A stretch of DNA of 64,000 bases from Brevibacterium linens ATCC 9172 (GCF_900169165.1 NZ_FXYY01000008.1:1-64000), one strand, 5' to 3'. Positions 46,606-56,262 are shown, numbered from the stretch's first letter. The notes: generated by a model from the sequence alone, not told the origin. Translations and numbers: made by a program.

Positions 46606-48618
46606 ATGGAAGCACTGGACGTCGGCGGATATGCGCTGGTGAGCCTGGCCGCACTCGTCTTCCTCTTCCTCCAGTCATGGTTCGCCGCCACCGTGGTCCG
46701 TCGCGTCGTCGGTGTGCCCACCGGCTGGCCGCGCACATTGGCCGTCGGCCTCGTCATGAGCGCCGTCGTCGCCGTGACCGTCCAGTACCTCTACCGGGCC
46801 GGCACCGGGCAGAACGTCGACGGCCTCGACGTCTCCCCCGGAGTGGCGGTGCTATTCATGGTGCTCGCCCTCGGGTGGATCTTCGCCCTGGGCGTCGGCG
46901 CCCTCGTCATGCTCGAAGCCGCCTTTCCGACCGGATCCCTGCCGAGCCCGCAGTCGCTGTTCTTCGGGTGGAGGTCCCGCCGTCGCCGCGCCCGCCGCTA
47001 TGCCCAGGTCGTATCCATTGCGGTGCGGCACGGGCTCGGCTCCCAGTTGCGCGGCTTCGGCGGGGATTCGCCGGGCCGAGAGGTCAAGACCGCGCGGGCG
47101 CTCAAGGAATCCCTCGCCGAGGCGGGGGTGACCTTCGTCAAGCTCGGACAGATGCTCTCGACCCGCCGAGACATCCTCCCGCCGGTGTTCGTCCGTGAAC
47201 TCGAGACCCTGCAGACGCAGGTGACCCCCGAACCGTGGTCGGTCATCGAGCCCGCCATCGCCGAGCGACTCGGTCGGCCGATCGGAGAGGTCTTCGCCCG
47301 CATCGACTCCACGCCGCTGGCGGCCGCCTCGGTGGCGCAGGTCCATGAGGCGACTCTGCTCGACGGCACGGAGGTCATCGTCAAGGTGCAGCGACCGAAG
47401 GCGCTCAATCAGGTCGCACAGGATCTCGATATCATCCTGCGGTTGGCGGGCTGGCTGAACAAGACCACGACATGGGGGCGGGACCTGGGTGTGCAGTCGC
47501 TGGCCGCAGGATTCGCGAACACGCTCGAGGAGGAGCTCGACTATCGGATCGAACTGGACAACATGGCCAGCATCGAGGCCTCACTGACACGATCGGGCAA
47601 GTTCGACGTCACCGTTCCGCACGGCTATCCGGGCCTCAGCGGCGAACGCCTGCTGGTGATGGACCGGCTGCCCGGACAGCCGGTCTCGCGTGCGGGGGCA
47701 CTGCTGACCGGGCTCAGCGATGCCGAACGGTCCCGGTTGGCGACCACTCTGCTGGGCGCCACGCTCGAGCAGATCATCGGTGATGGGATCTTCCACGCCG
47801 ATCTGCATGCCGGCAATATCTTCATCACTCCCGAGAGGAAGCTGGGGCTGCTCGACTTCGGTGCCGTCGGACGACTCGACCCGGCCACGCAGACGTCGCT
47901 GGGCCTGATGCTCTATTCCATCGACCAGAACGACAGCGCAGGGGCCACCGACGCCCTCATCGAACTCCTCGGACGTCCCGACGGGCTCGATGATCGGGAG
48001 GTCGAGCGCGCCGTCGGCGAACTCCTGCTGCGCTACGGCGGCGGCACCCGCGCGACGCAGGGCCAGAAGCTCTTCGACGATCTGTTCAACCTCGTGCTCG
48101 CTCATCGCTTCTCCGTGCCGGCGCCGATCAGCGCAGCCTTCCGAGCCATGGCCTCTGTGGAAGGTGCGCTGCTGACGATCGATCCGAACTTCGACGTCGT
48201 CGCCGTGTCCCGGAAGGAGGGCAATAGGCTCGTGAGGTCGAAGCTCAAGGGCACGAAGATCACCGATGAGCTGCAGCGCCGGGCTCTGCAGCTGATGCCG
48301 ATGATCGACCGCATGCCGCGCCGGATCAATAAGATCACCGAGGATCTCGAGCAGGGCCGGTTCTCGATGAACATGCGTGTACTCGAGAATCCGTCCGACC
48401 GCAGCTTCCTCACCAGCCTGTTCCAACAGCTCATCGTCGCCGTCCTCGCCGGGGCCGCCGTGGTGGGAGCGATCATGCTCATCACCAGTGATGAGGGTCC
48501 GCTGCTGACGAAGGACATCCACCTGTACTCGTTCTTCGGCTTCGTGCTGCTCTTCGGCGGCTTCGTGCTGAGCATGCGCTCCCTCATGCTCGTGTTCAGA
48601 CGCGACGGCCAGACCTAG
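46606..48618 (+). CDS. ABC1/UbiB-family atypical kinase
   Basis: A 670-residue protein with N-terminal helices (three within 1-110), then the ABC1 kinase-like domain: the KLGQMLSTRRDILP helix, AAASVAQVHEA (replacing the glycine loop), VIVKVQRP (Lys), EELDYRIELDN, DGIFHADLHAGNIFI (catalytic loop) and LLDFGAVGRL (DFG). Two helices close the C-terminus. UbiB/AarF proteins support quinone or lipid metabolism; in actinomycetes the role is undefined. AGGAGAG precedes ATG 46606. Confidence 0.88.
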   Translation: MEALDVGGYALVSLAALVFLFLQSWFAATVVRRVVGVPTGWPRTLAVGLVMSAVVAVTVQYLYRAGTGQNVDGLDVSPGVAVLFMVLALGWIFALGVGALVMLEAAFPTGSLPSPQSLFFGWRSRRRRARRYAQVVSIAVRHGLGSQLRGFGGDSPGREVKTARALKESLAEAGVTFVKLGQMLSTRRDILPPVFVRELETLQTQVTPEPWSVIEPAIAERLGRPIGEVFARIDSTPLAAASVAQVHEATLLDGTEVIVKVQRPKALNQVAQDLDIILRLAGWLNKTTTWGRDLGVQSLAAGFANTLEEELDYRIELDNMASIEASLTRSGKFDVTVPHGYPGLSGERLLVMDRLPGQPVSRAGALLTGLSDAERSRLATTLLGATLEQIIGDGIFHADLHAGNIFITPERKLGLLDFGAVGRLDPATQTSLGLMLYSIDQNDSAGATDALIELLGRPDGLDDREVERAVGELLLRYGGGTRATQGQKLFDDLFNLVLAHRFSVPAPISAAFRAMASVEGALLTIDPNFDVVAVSRKEGNRLVRSKLKGTKITDELQRRALQLMPMIDRMPRRINKITEDLEQGRFSMNMRVLENPSDRSFLTSLFQQLIVAVLAGAAVVGAIMLITSDEGPLLTKDIHLYSFFGFVLLFGGFVLSMRSLMLVFRRDGQT

Positions 48619-48882
48619 CCTGCCATTCGACCGTCGCTGCGCCCGTCCACCAACCTCCACCGTTGCCACTCGGCCATCGCCACTCCGCTGTCGCGCCCCT
48701 CATCCATGTGCCGCCGGCGGGACTTACGGGCGTCCGGCGCAATCGTGGTTGCACAGCCCGTCTTCCGACGTGGGCTGGCCGGCCGAGACTGCGCCGTTGT
48801 GGGCCCACAGTGAGCGCTCCGGCCAGCCCGGCTAGTCCGTCTGCTGGGAGTCACACCTCAGTCGGAGCGAGTCGCTGGTGAA

Positions 48883-48939
48883 GTTCCGGACGATCCGTGC
48901 GGGATTTCGTGGCCGAAGTCCGCACGGATCGTCCGGAAC
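48883..48939. repeat. Large inverted repeat (20-bp perfect arms)
   Basis: GTTCCGGACGATCCGTGCGG (48883-48902) and its exact complement (48920-48939) flank a 17-nt loop. No T-run follows on either strand, and it is ~265 bp from the nearest gene end. Confidence 0.95.
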
Positions 48940-49096
48940 TCGGGAGCCGGGCGGACGAAGCTGGAGCCGGGCAGCGAAAAGGGCGATGCCCCGTGGGAAT
49001 ACGAGCGCAGCGTTGATTCCGCCCTCGCCCGGGCAAGAAGACGCCCCGCGTACCGCTGGTTCCAACGGACCACGAGTCATAACAATGTCATCACGC

Positions 49097-49132
49097 AAAG
49101 AACCAGGGCAGACAATCGAGTGTCTGCCCTGG
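49097..49132 (-). terminator. tRNA-Thr terminator
   Basis: A perfect 12-bp stem (CCAGGGCAGACA and complement, 6-nt loop) followed on the minus strand by TTCTTT, 8 nt past the tRNA 3' end. Confidence 0.9.
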
Positions 49133-49139
49133 TCAGGTG

Positions 49140-49212
49140 AGCCCCCTGTCAGACTCGAACTGACGACCTTCGCTTTACAAGAGCGGTGCTCTACCAACTG
49201 AGCTAAGGAGGC
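49140..49212 (-). tRNA. tRNA-Thr (anticodon TGT)
   Basis: Read on the minus strand it begins GCCTCCTTAGCTCAG. The acceptor stem GCCTCCT pairs with AGGGGGC; the D-loop has AGCTCAGTTGGTAGAGC, the anticodon loop CTTGTAA gives TGT, and the T-arm has GTTCGAGTC. CCA is not encoded. It reads ACA and other Thr codons by wobble. Confidence 0.95.
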
Positions 49213-49376
49213 GTGGTGCGCACCGAGCGTGCGCGCCTACACGATAGTAGTCCATGGCCGGGCCCGGCCACAAAACCGGTGGGAGACGAAGAGGGCCGGA
49301 CCCCACCTCGGCGGGGCCCAGCCTTCAATCGCTCAGGACCGTGACTCACACGGCTCCGGCCGGGTGTCTCGGGCGA

Positions 49377-50237
49377 TCAGCCCTTGAACTCTCCGGTGGC
49401 CTTGAGGATCTCGGTGGCCAGGGCCTGCGAGTCGCTGGTCTTGTCGGTGTGCTCGCCGTTGATGAGCACCCACGGGGTGGCTTCGACTCCGTCGTCCAGA
49501 GCGGTCTGGCTCGACTGCTCGATGAACTTGTCGAAGGTCCGGTCGGTGACGCAGGACTTCACGGTCTGCTCGGGGTCGGCCTGGAGCTTCTTCGAGGTGT
49601 CGACACCGGCGTCCTCGGCGACCTTGAGCAGCTCCTCATCGGTGCGGCCTTCGGTGCCCTCCTCCGGCTGCTGAGCGTAGAGCGCGTCGAACAGGTCGAT
49701 GGCGACCTCGGGCTGGCTGTCGACGACGCAGGCGGCGAGGTTGGCAGCGCGGGTCGAGTACTCGTTTCCGCTGGACATGCGGTCGAGGAACGACACCGGC
49801 TTGTAGTTGACGACGATCGATCCCTCGTCGGCGAGCTTGCGCAGCATGCTCGCATTGCCTTCCTCGAACGCCTTGCAGCCGGGGCACTGGAAATCGAGGT
49901 AGACGGTGACCGTGGCGGCCCCCTCCTTCGTGCCCTCCTCGGTCGGAGCCGGTAGATCCGACTCCTCACCCTCGGGCATCTTCAGCGGCTGCACGAGCGT
50001 GTTGTCCTTGCCCACGGTGATTCCGTCGGAGACGTAGTTCGTGGGGCTGACAGCTGGTTTGCTCTGCTGGAAAACCAGCACGGCGACCACGGCCAGCACA
50101 GCGACGACGACCACGGCGATCCCGGTGTACAGGATCGTCTTCGCGGTCTTCTCCTTCTTCGCCTGATTCGCCGCGATCTGCCGGGCGTTCTCGCGTGCGC
50201 GGTTCCGCTTGTCGTCCGCGGAGTTGTTCTTCGCCAT
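49377..50237 (-). CDS. Membrane-anchored DsbA-like thioredoxin-fold protein
   Basis: 286 residues: a basic cytoplasmic start, one helix (about 34-57), a linker, and a DsbA-type domain with active site Cys118-Pro-Gly-Cys121 (YLDFQCPGCKAFE) and the cis-Pro loop EATPWVLINGE. It probably forms or isomerises disulfides in exported proteins, like the actinobacterial MdbA/DsbA proteins. Two further cysteines (AACVV and KSCVT) may form a structural disulfide. GAGGAAC precedes ATG 50237. No DsbB or VKOR gene adjoins it. Confidence 0.87.
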   Translation of the reverse strand: MAKNNSADDKRNRARENARQIAANQAKKEKTAKTILYTGIAVVVVAVLAVVAVLVFQQSKPAVSPTNYVSDGITVGKDNTLVQPLKMPEGEESDLPAPTEEGTKEGAATVTVYLDFQCPGCKAFEEGNASMLRKLADEGSIVVNYKPVSFLDRMSSGNEYSTRAANLAACVVDSQPEVAIDLFDALYAQQPEEGTEGRTDEELLKVAEDAGVDTSKKLQADPEQTVKSCVTDRTFDKFIEQSSQTALDDGVEATPWVLINGEHTDKTSDSQALATEILKATGEFKG

Positions 50238-50446
50238 TGTTCCTCACGTTGGATCGTCTGACATCGGTGCGGCCTGAGGCCCGATCAGTGCGGGACGGCT
50301 TCCGCGACCCGACGGCACCACTGTACCGAAACAGGTGCTTCGCCGACTCCCAGAAACATTCAAGGTTCAACTACGACGTTCAACTACCTCAACACTGCGC
50401 CGGTAGCTTCCGGCGCGCACCGGACCAGGCAGCCACACCGCGCGGC

Positions 50447-52525
50447 TCACACCGGTCCGGGCAGGTAGTCGAAGGGGTTCATCGTCAGCGGCCACCAGGA
50501 CATGGCGGCTCCCGACTGGATGACCATGACCGCGAGGATGACGAGCAGCGCGATCACGGCCACGGCGATGAGGCGGCCGAGCTGGTTGCGAGTGGCTCCC
50601 GAGACGAGCAGCCGCGAGCCGAAGCGCAGGCTCGAGGCTCCCGGACCGACCCACAGCACCAGCGAACCTGCGGCGCCGGCGGCCCACACCGACCATTGTT
50701 CGGACGACCCGCTGGGCACGATCCCGCCGATGTCGAGCCGGGTGAGCACGAGCGCGGCGGCGGCCGCGATCGCCGGCAGGATGAGCGAGGCCACCGAGGT
50801 CAGGGTCGAGGCCAGCACGGCCCCCGGCGCCGAGGCGAGCGCCCGGAAGAACCCGCCCGAATCGGTCCCGCGGTCGAATCGATACCGCTGGACCTTCCGA
50901 TCCAGACGCGTGCCGGTGCGGGCGAGAACCGACCAGAGCAGAGCGACGAGGCAGATGACCAGCGGCCCGAGGGGCATGACGGCCACGGCCAGAGCCACGA
51001 GTCCGAAGACGACCCAGCCGCCCGACTGCACCCGTCGGTATCCCATCGGCTGCATCGGCTGCCCGCCTGGCTGCATCGGCTGCCCGCCTGGTTGCATCGG
51101 CTGTCCACCGGGCTGCATCGGCTGCCCGCCTGGCTGCATCGGCTGCCCGCCGGCCCCCAAGAGCTGACCGCCGGGACCGGGCCGGTCGCCCCACTGCCCC
51201 TGACGAGCCAGACCATGCGGACCACCGGGACCGCTCGGCCCGACGAGGTTCTGCCCCTGACCGGGCTGGACGAAGCCGGAACGGCCGAGGTCGGCGCCTG
51301 CCATCGGCGATCCCGGACCTGCCTGAATGCCGCCGTTGGGGTTGCTGATCGGCGGCGCGGTCGCCTGCTGCGGGGGCTGGCCATGCATCTGCCCGGGACC
51401 ATAGCCCGTCCCCTGGCCGGGCCCCGCACTGTAGCCGGGCCCCGCACTGTGGCCGGGCCCCGCACTGTGGCCGGACCCGGCATGACTGGTGGGCCGGCTG
51501 GATCCGGGGTACTGCGGCTGCCCGCCTCCAGACGGTCCGGCTCCCGGGTAGCCGGTGCCTGCACCGATAGCCGCACCCCCGAGCGCTGCCCCAGCGGCCC
51601 CGGCACCACCGTGCCCAGAAACTTTACGACCGCCGTCGTCATCGACGGCCGGCATCACCGCGGTTCCGCTCGGTGACCGCTGCGGACCACCCGGGCCGGC
51701 TCCGCCGCTGGGCCCCGACCCGAGCTGCGGCATCCGCCCGGACTCGATGTCAACGAGAGCGTCGAGGATCATCTGCCCCGACGGTCGGCGTTCGGGCTTC
51801 GGGTCGAGGCAGGCGGAGATGAGCGGAGCGAAGTTCTTCGGCGCCCCGTCGAGGTCGAATTTGCCCATGGCCACACGACCGAGCACGGCCTCCAAGGGTC
51901 CGGAACCATAGGGGTTGCGGCCCGTGGCGGCGAACGCCATCGTCGCGGCCCACCCCCACCAGTCGGTCTTCTCACTCGAGGCCTTGCCGTCGGCGATCTC
52001 CGGGGACAGATAGCCGGGGGTGCCCATGACCAACCCCGTGGCGGTCACGCGCACTTCGTCGGCGACCTGGGCGATGCCGAAGTCGATGACCATCGGCTCT
52101 CCGTCCATGATCATCACGTTCGCGGGTTTGAGGTCACGGTGGATGACGCCGGCATCATGGACGGCGTTGAGGGCGTCGAGGAGGGCATGGCCGAAGTGGA
52201 CGAGCTCATCCTCGGCGAAGGGGCCGTTGTCACGGACATCATCGGACAGGGTCTGCCCGTCGACGAATTCGGTGATGATGAACGGCTGCGCGGAATCGAG
52301 CTCCGCGTCGAGGACCTCGGCGATGCGGGGGTGGCGGATCCGGCGCAGGGTGCGGGTCTCGCGAGCCAGACGCTTGCGCGCGGTCTCATCATTGGCGATG
52401 TGCGGATGGAGGACCTTGACGGCGACCGGGTGGTTTCCGCCGTCGACACCGAGGTAGACGACACCCATGCCGCCCGAGCCGAGCTCCTCGATGAGGCGGT
52501 AGCCTCCCAGTTCCTGATCCATCAC
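50447..52525 (-). CDS. Transmembrane Ser/Thr protein kinase with Gly/Pro-rich repeats
   Basis: 692 residues. The kinase domain (about 8-275) is complete: GSGGMGVVYLG loop, Lys37, Glu56, HRDLKPANV (Asp131), DFG (148-150). A 230-residue Gly/Pro/Gln/Ser-rich segment follows with three 6-residue AGP repeats and five 7-residue MQPGGQP repeats, then about four helices at the C-terminus (from ~530). Unlike PknB, no PASTA domain is present. GTG 52525, 7 nt after TAGGCT, is the likely leaderless start; ATG 52522 is the next codon. It is divergent from otsA. Confidence 0.87.
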   Translation of the reverse strand: MMDQELGGYRLIEELGSGGMGVVYLGVDGGNHPVAVKVLHPHIANDETARKRLARETRTLRRIRHPRIAEVLDAELDSAQPFIITEFVDGQTLSDDVRDNGPFAEDELVHFGHALLDALNAVHDAGVIHRDLKPANVMIMDGEPMVIDFGIAQVADEVRVTATGLVMGTPGYLSPEIADGKASSEKTDWWGWAATMAFAATGRNPYGSGPLEAVLGRVAMGKFDLDGAPKNFAPLISACLDPKPERRPSGQMILDALVDIESGRMPQLGSGPSGGAGPGGPQRSPSGTAVMPAVDDDGGRKVSGHGGAGAAGAALGGAAIGAGTGYPGAGPSGGGQPQYPGSSRPTSHAGSGHSAGPGHSAGPGYSAGPGQGTGYGPGQMHGQPPQQATAPPISNPNGGIQAGPGSPMAGADLGRSGFVQPGQGQNLVGPSGPGGPHGLARQGQWGDRPGPGGQLLGAGGQPMQPGGQPMQPGGQPMQPGGQPMQPGGQPMQPMGYRRVQSGGWVVFGLVALAVAVMPLGPLVICLVALLWSVLARTGTRLDRKVQRYRFDRGTDSGGFFRALASAPGAVLASTLTSVASLILPAIAAAAALVLTRLDIGGIVPSGSSEQWSVWAAGAAGSLVLWVGPGASSLRFGSRLLVSGATRNQLGRLIAVAVIALLVILAVMVIQSGAAMSWWPLTMNPFDYLPGPV
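51050..51154 (-). repeat. Five 21-bp tandem repeats in the kinase gene
   Basis: CTGCATCGGCTGCCCGCCTG plus G repeated at 51050, 51071, 51092 (diverged), 51113 and 51134, encoding the MQPGGQP unit. In-frame copy-number change is possible. Confidence 0.93.
51419..51472 (-). repeat. Three 18-bp tandem repeats in the kinase gene
   Basis: GGGCCCCGCACTGTAGCC and close variants at 51419, 51437 and 51455 encode GYSAGP/GHSAGP units in the same linker. Confidence 0.85.
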
Positions 52526-52532
52526 CTGGCCA

Positions 52533-52538
52533 AGCCTA
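52533..52538 (-). promoter_or_regulatory. -10 element of the Ser/Thr kinase gene (leaderless)
   Basis: TAGGCT on the minus strand, 7 nt before GTG 52525. Confidence 0.45.
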
Positions 52539-52587
52539 GTCGAGCGAGTAGAGTTCATTCCAAGGACCGACAAAGGAGGAGGCGCAG

Positions 52588-54177
52588 ATGAGCACCGTCG
52601 ACTCTGCCGAGCCCAGCACCGACACCGCCTTCGGCGACAGCGATTTCGTCGTCGTGGCCAACCGCCTGCCCGTCGACCGTGATCCTCATGATGCGAACCA
52701 CGGATGGCGTACCTCACCAGGAGGTTTGGTCACCGCGGTGGCTCCCGTGATGAAGGCCCAGGAGGGGGCGTGGATCGGCTGGACGGGCGTCGCCGACGAG
52801 GACTTCGAACCCTTCACGATCGACGGCATGCACCTGACCCCGGTGACCCTGACAAGTGAGGATGTCCTCAGGTACTACGAAGGGTTTTCCAACGCCACGC
52901 TGTGGCCGCTCTACCACGACGTCATCGTCCCGCCCGAGTACCACCGCACCTGGTGGGATGCGTATGTGCGGGTCAATGAGCGCTTCGCGCACAAGGTCAC
53001 CGAGGTGGCCGCGGAGTCCGCGACCGTGTGGATCCACGATTATCAGCTCCAGCTGGTCCCGCAGATGGTCCGACGCCTGCGCCCGGACCTCGCGATCGGG
53101 TTCTTCAACCACATTCCCTTCCCGCCCTACGAGCTCTTCGCTCAGCTGCCGTGGCGCGACGAGATCCTGCGCGGGCTCCTCGGCGCCGACCTCATCGGGT
53201 TCCAGAGGCCGGCGGACGCAGCGAACTTCCGTCGCGCCGTCCGCGGACGTCTGGGATATGCGACGAAGGGGTCGACGGTATCGGTTCCGCCGGGTGACTT
53301 CCTCCCGGCCCACCTCGTCCGCGCCGAGTCGTTCCCGATCTCGATCGACACTCCCTATCTCGAGGAGCTCGCCCGCGATCCGAAGATCGTCGAGAGGGCG
53401 AAGCAGATCCGCGAGGAGGTCGGCAATCCGCGGGTGGTCATGCTCGGCGTCGACCGGATGGACTACACGAAGGGCATCCGCCACCGACTCAAGGCGTTCG
53501 GGGAGCTGCTCGCCGAAGGCCGACTCGATGTCGAAGATGTTGTCCTCATCCAGATCGCGACCCCGTCGCGGGAGCGGCTCGAGCAGTACAAGATCATCCG
53601 CCACGACGTCGAACTGGCCGTCGGGCGGATCAACGGAGAGCAGGTCGACGTGGGGTCGATCCCCGTGCGCTACCTCCACCATTCCTATCCGCGCGATGAG
53701 ATGACGGCGTTCTTCCTCGCCGCCGATGTCATGCTGGTGACCGCTCTGCGCGACGGAATGAACCTTGTTGCCAAGGAGTATGTGGCGTGCCGGAGGCGCG
53801 ACGACGGCGCCCTCGTGCTCTCCGAATTCACCGGGGCGGCCGAACAGCTCAAGGGCGCGGTGATGGTCAATCCCCACGACATCGCCGACCTCAAGGCGGG
53901 CATCCTCGAAGCCGTGCAGATGGACGAGAGGACTCGCACTCGCCGGATGAAGCAGATGCGCAAGAGGGTCGCCACCGACACCGTGAGCCGATGGTCGAAG
54001 AACTTCCTCGCCGAGCTCGAGCACATCAAGGACAATCCCGAGGCCATCGTCCCCGAACAGCCCGTGGTGCAGAAGAAGCGGACCGCACCGCCGCCGGACG
54101 TGCCGGCGGCCCCTTCCGATCGCGCCGAGCGACCCGATGATGCCGAGTGGACAGACGATATCTCCACCGCCCGCTAG
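52588..54177 (+). CDS. otsA: Trehalose-6-phosphate synthase
   Basis: A 529-residue GT20 glycosyltransferase that joins UDP- or ADP-glucose to glucose-6-phosphate. Visible blocks: VVVANRLPV, SPGGLVTAVAPVM (nucleotide loop), VWIHDYQLQLVPQMVR, FFNHIPFPPYELF, GVDRMDYTKGI and RDGMNLVAKEYVAC. An extra ~45-residue polar tail follows the core. Strong AAAGGAGGAGG precedes ATG 52588. It is the first gene of an operon with otsB. Confidence 0.95.
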   Translation: MSTVDSAEPSTDTAFGDSDFVVVANRLPVDRDPHDANHGWRTSPGGLVTAVAPVMKAQEGAWIGWTGVADEDFEPFTIDGMHLTPVTLTSEDVLRYYEGFSNATLWPLYHDVIVPPEYHRTWWDAYVRVNERFAHKVTEVAAESATVWIHDYQLQLVPQMVRRLRPDLAIGFFNHIPFPPYELFAQLPWRDEILRGLLGADLIGFQRPADAANFRRAVRGRLGYATKGSTVSVPPGDFLPAHLVRAESFPISIDTPYLEELARDPKIVERAKQIREEVGNPRVVMLGVDRMDYTKGIRHRLKAFGELLAEGRLDVEDVVLIQIATPSRERLEQYKIIRHDVELAVGRINGEQVDVGSIPVRYLHHSYPRDEMTAFFLAADVMLVTALRDGMNLVAKEYVACRRRDDGALVLSEFTGAAEQLKGAVMVNPHDIADLKAGILEAVQMDERTRTRRMKQMRKRVATDTVSRWSKNFLAELEHIKDNPEAIVPEQPVVQKKRTAPPPDVPAAPSDRAERPDDAEWTDDISTAR

Positions 54178-54187
54178 GAGAAGCACA

Positions 54188-55087
54188 GTGACATCGAAGC
54201 CGACCGCGCTCGGTCCTGCCCGCTCCACCCCCGCCGAGGTGGTCCTGCGTGATCTCGCCACCGCCGAATCGCTGCTGCTGGCCTTGGATTTCGATGGGGT
54301 GCTCGCACCCCTGCAAGACGATCCGTCGACCTCCCGGATGGTCCCCGAATCGGCTGCGGCCATCGCGGCGCTCGCCGGCCTGCCGCGCACGCGGGTGGCG
54401 CTGGTGTCCGGTCGCGATATCGCGACCCTGCGCCGGCTGTCCGCAGCCCCGGACTCGGCGTGGCTGATCGGTTCGCACGGCGCGGAGGCCGAACTCGGAA
54501 TCGACGCTGACGGTGACGGCGACACTGCTGAGTTCCGGCCTCCCGAACTCACCGCGGCCGAGGCGGACAGACTCGCCGCCATCGATGCTCATCTCGACGC
54601 ATTCGAACACACGCTGCCCGCCGACGGCTCAGGCGATGCCGACGGTGCCTCGGATTTCCTCATCGAGTCCAAACCCTATTCGCGGACGGTCCATACTCGC
54701 GGAATCGCACCCGAGGCGGCCGCGGCCCTGCACGAGCACGCCACCGAGGTGGTCGAGGAGTTCCCGGACATCCGTGTCATCGAGGGCCACGACATCACCG
54801 AACTCGCCGTCAAGCAGGCGACGAAAGGCGATGGCATCCGGCTGCTCGCCCGCGCCGGCGAACCGACCGCAATGGGCTACCTCGGCGACGATGTCACCGA
54901 TGAAGACGCCTTCGCGGCACTCGACGAACTCACGGACTCCCACGTCCTCGACTCCGGTCTGACCGTCAAGGTCGGGTCCGCGCAGACTCGCGCTGCGTGG
55001 CGGATCGCCGACCCTGCAGCTGTGGCCGTACTGCTCGGTCGCCTCGTTGCCGAACGCACGGAATTCCTCCGCACCGTCCACAATTGA
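54188..55087 (+). CDS. otsB: Trehalose-6-phosphate phosphatase
   Basis: A 299-residue HAD phosphatase with nucleophile Asp34 and general acid Asp36 (LALDFDGVLAP), motif II SGRD, and late motif LGDDVTDEDAF. It removes the phosphate from the OtsA product. GTG 54188 lies 10 bp after otsA, with AGGAG overlapping the otsA stop; a longer reading inside otsA is rejected. It converges on the LacI pair. Confidence 0.94.
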   Translation: MTSKPTALGPARSTPAEVVLRDLATAESLLLALDFDGVLAPLQDDPSTSRMVPESAAAIAALAGLPRTRVALVSGRDIATLRRLSAAPDSAWLIGSHGAEAELGIDADGDGDTAEFRPPELTAAEADRLAAIDAHLDAFEHTLPADGSGDADGASDFLIESKPYSRTVHTRGIAPEAAAALHEHATEVVEEFPDIRVIEGHDITELAVKQATKGDGIRLLARAGEPTAMGYLGDDVTDEDAFAALDELTDSHVLDSGLTVKVGSAQTRAAWRIADPAAVAVLLGRLVAERTEFLRTVHN

Positions 55088-55206
55088 GGGCCGTCCACTG
55101 CCACGGTCGGGCCGCCTCGGCGGACTCCGCTCGACCCGACTCACCGGTCGGATCCACGTCACGTCAGGGCCGCCTCGGCGAGGATGATTGTCATCGAACC
55201 CCGAGT

Positions 55207-56262
55207 TCAGCGGCGCTGCGGGGGCACGGCACTGGCGCGGAGGACGAGGTCCGGGTCGACCGTGTAGTCGACGTGCACGCGCGCGTGCCCGGCGGCGATC
55301 ATCGCGCGGATCTCGTCGATCGCCGACTGCGCCACGGTCGCCCAGTCGTAGACCACCTGCGACAGCGGCGGTTGGACGACATCGGCGTCGGGGACATCGC
55401 CGACCGTGAGCAGGGACAGGTCGCGGGGCACGTCGAGCCGCAGCCGCTGGGCGGCTTCGAGCAGGCCGAAGGACAGGGACGGGGCGCAGGCGATGACGGC
55501 GGTGCAGCGCAGGTCGAGCAGCTCCTCGGCGGCGGCGACTCCGGCCATGGCTCCGCCGGCGGCCTCGACGACGGGGGCCTGATCACGGGTGGCGGGGATG
55601 TGGAGGATTCCCGCCATCGATCTGCGGAAGCCGGCGATGCGAGCCGGGGCCGCCGAATCGCGCAGCACTGCGAGTCCGATGCGTCTGTGGCCGAGGTGGA
55701 CGAGGTGGGCCACGGCGGTCTCGATTCCGCCGGTCGCATCGAGGTAGATGCGCGAGATCCCGTCGTCGTGGCGGGCATTCGAGATGCGGATGAGCGGCAG
55801 CCCGCGTTCGGCGAGCATCCCCGCGAGCACACCGGCGGCACCACCGCCGACGACGATGGCTCCTGAGATCGCAGGTCCGCCGTGTTCGCTGCCGAGGATG
55901 GTCTCAAGGAGCGCCTCGTTGCGTTCGGCGATGGCCTCGATGTGGACGACGGCGATGCCGAGTCCGAACATCCGGTTCGTCAGGATCTCCGCCAGCCGCG
56001 AATACGGGTCGACGTTGCCCGCGGACACCGCGGGTTTGATGAGCGCGATGAGCGACGAACCGGCACCGTCCCCGGCACCTGTCGTCGGGGTCTGCCCGGT
56101 GGCGCCGAGGATCGCCAGCGCCTGCCGCACCTTCGCGAGAGAGGCGGCCGAGACCGATTCGGGATCGCGCAGGGCCCGTGAGGCGGTGGCCCTCGAGACC
56201 CCGGCGGTGCCGGCGATCTCGGCGAGGCGGACGTGCCGGTGCTCGGGCGGCTGATCGTTCAT
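55207..56262 (-). CDS. LacI-family transcriptional regulator (second of pair)
   Basis: The 351-residue repressor has the LacI helix-turn-helix at the N-terminus (RLAEIAGTAGVSRATASRALRDPESVSAASLAKV), an altered hinge, and a periplasmic-binding-protein-like sensor (VHLGHRRIGLAVLRD; LSLLTVGDVPDADVVQPPL). Effector unknown; sugars are usual. It overlaps the stop of the other LacI gene by 4 bp (ATGA), so both are made from one mRNA. The hinge region around GATGQTPTTGAGDG is Gly/Thr-rich and atypical. Confidence 0.88.
   Translation of the reverse strand: MNDQPPEHRHVRLAEIAGTAGVSRATASRALRDPESVSAASLAKVRQALAILGATGQTPTTGAGDGAGSSLIALIKPAVSAGNVDPYSRLAEILTNRMFGLGIAVVHIEAIAERNEALLETILGSEHGGPAISGAIVVGGGAAGVLAGMLAERGLPLIRISNARHDDGISRIYLDATGGIETAVAHLVHLGHRRIGLAVLRDSAAPARIAGFRRSMAGILHIPATRDQAPVVEAAGGAMAGVAAAEELLDLRCTAVIACAPSLSFGLLEAAQRLRLDVPRDLSLLTVGDVPDADVVQPPLSQVVYDWATVAQSAIDEIRAMIAAGHARVHVDYTVDPDLVLRASAVPPQRR

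Larger units (their letters stand above)
48619..49139. other. Gene-poor region between ABC1 and tRNA-Thr
   Basis: No gene is supported in 521 bp. It contains the large inverted repeat at 48883-48939 and the tRNA terminator at 49097-49132; apparent reading frames here are antisense to the tRNA or repeat-derived. Confidence 0.6.

Noticed and set aside
48832-49197. Minus-strand frame starting inside the tRNA-Thr region
   Set aside because: Its start is a translated tRNA sequence (MVEHRSCKAKVVSSSLTGG type), a well-known annotation artefact, and it then crosses the terminator and the large inverted repeat.
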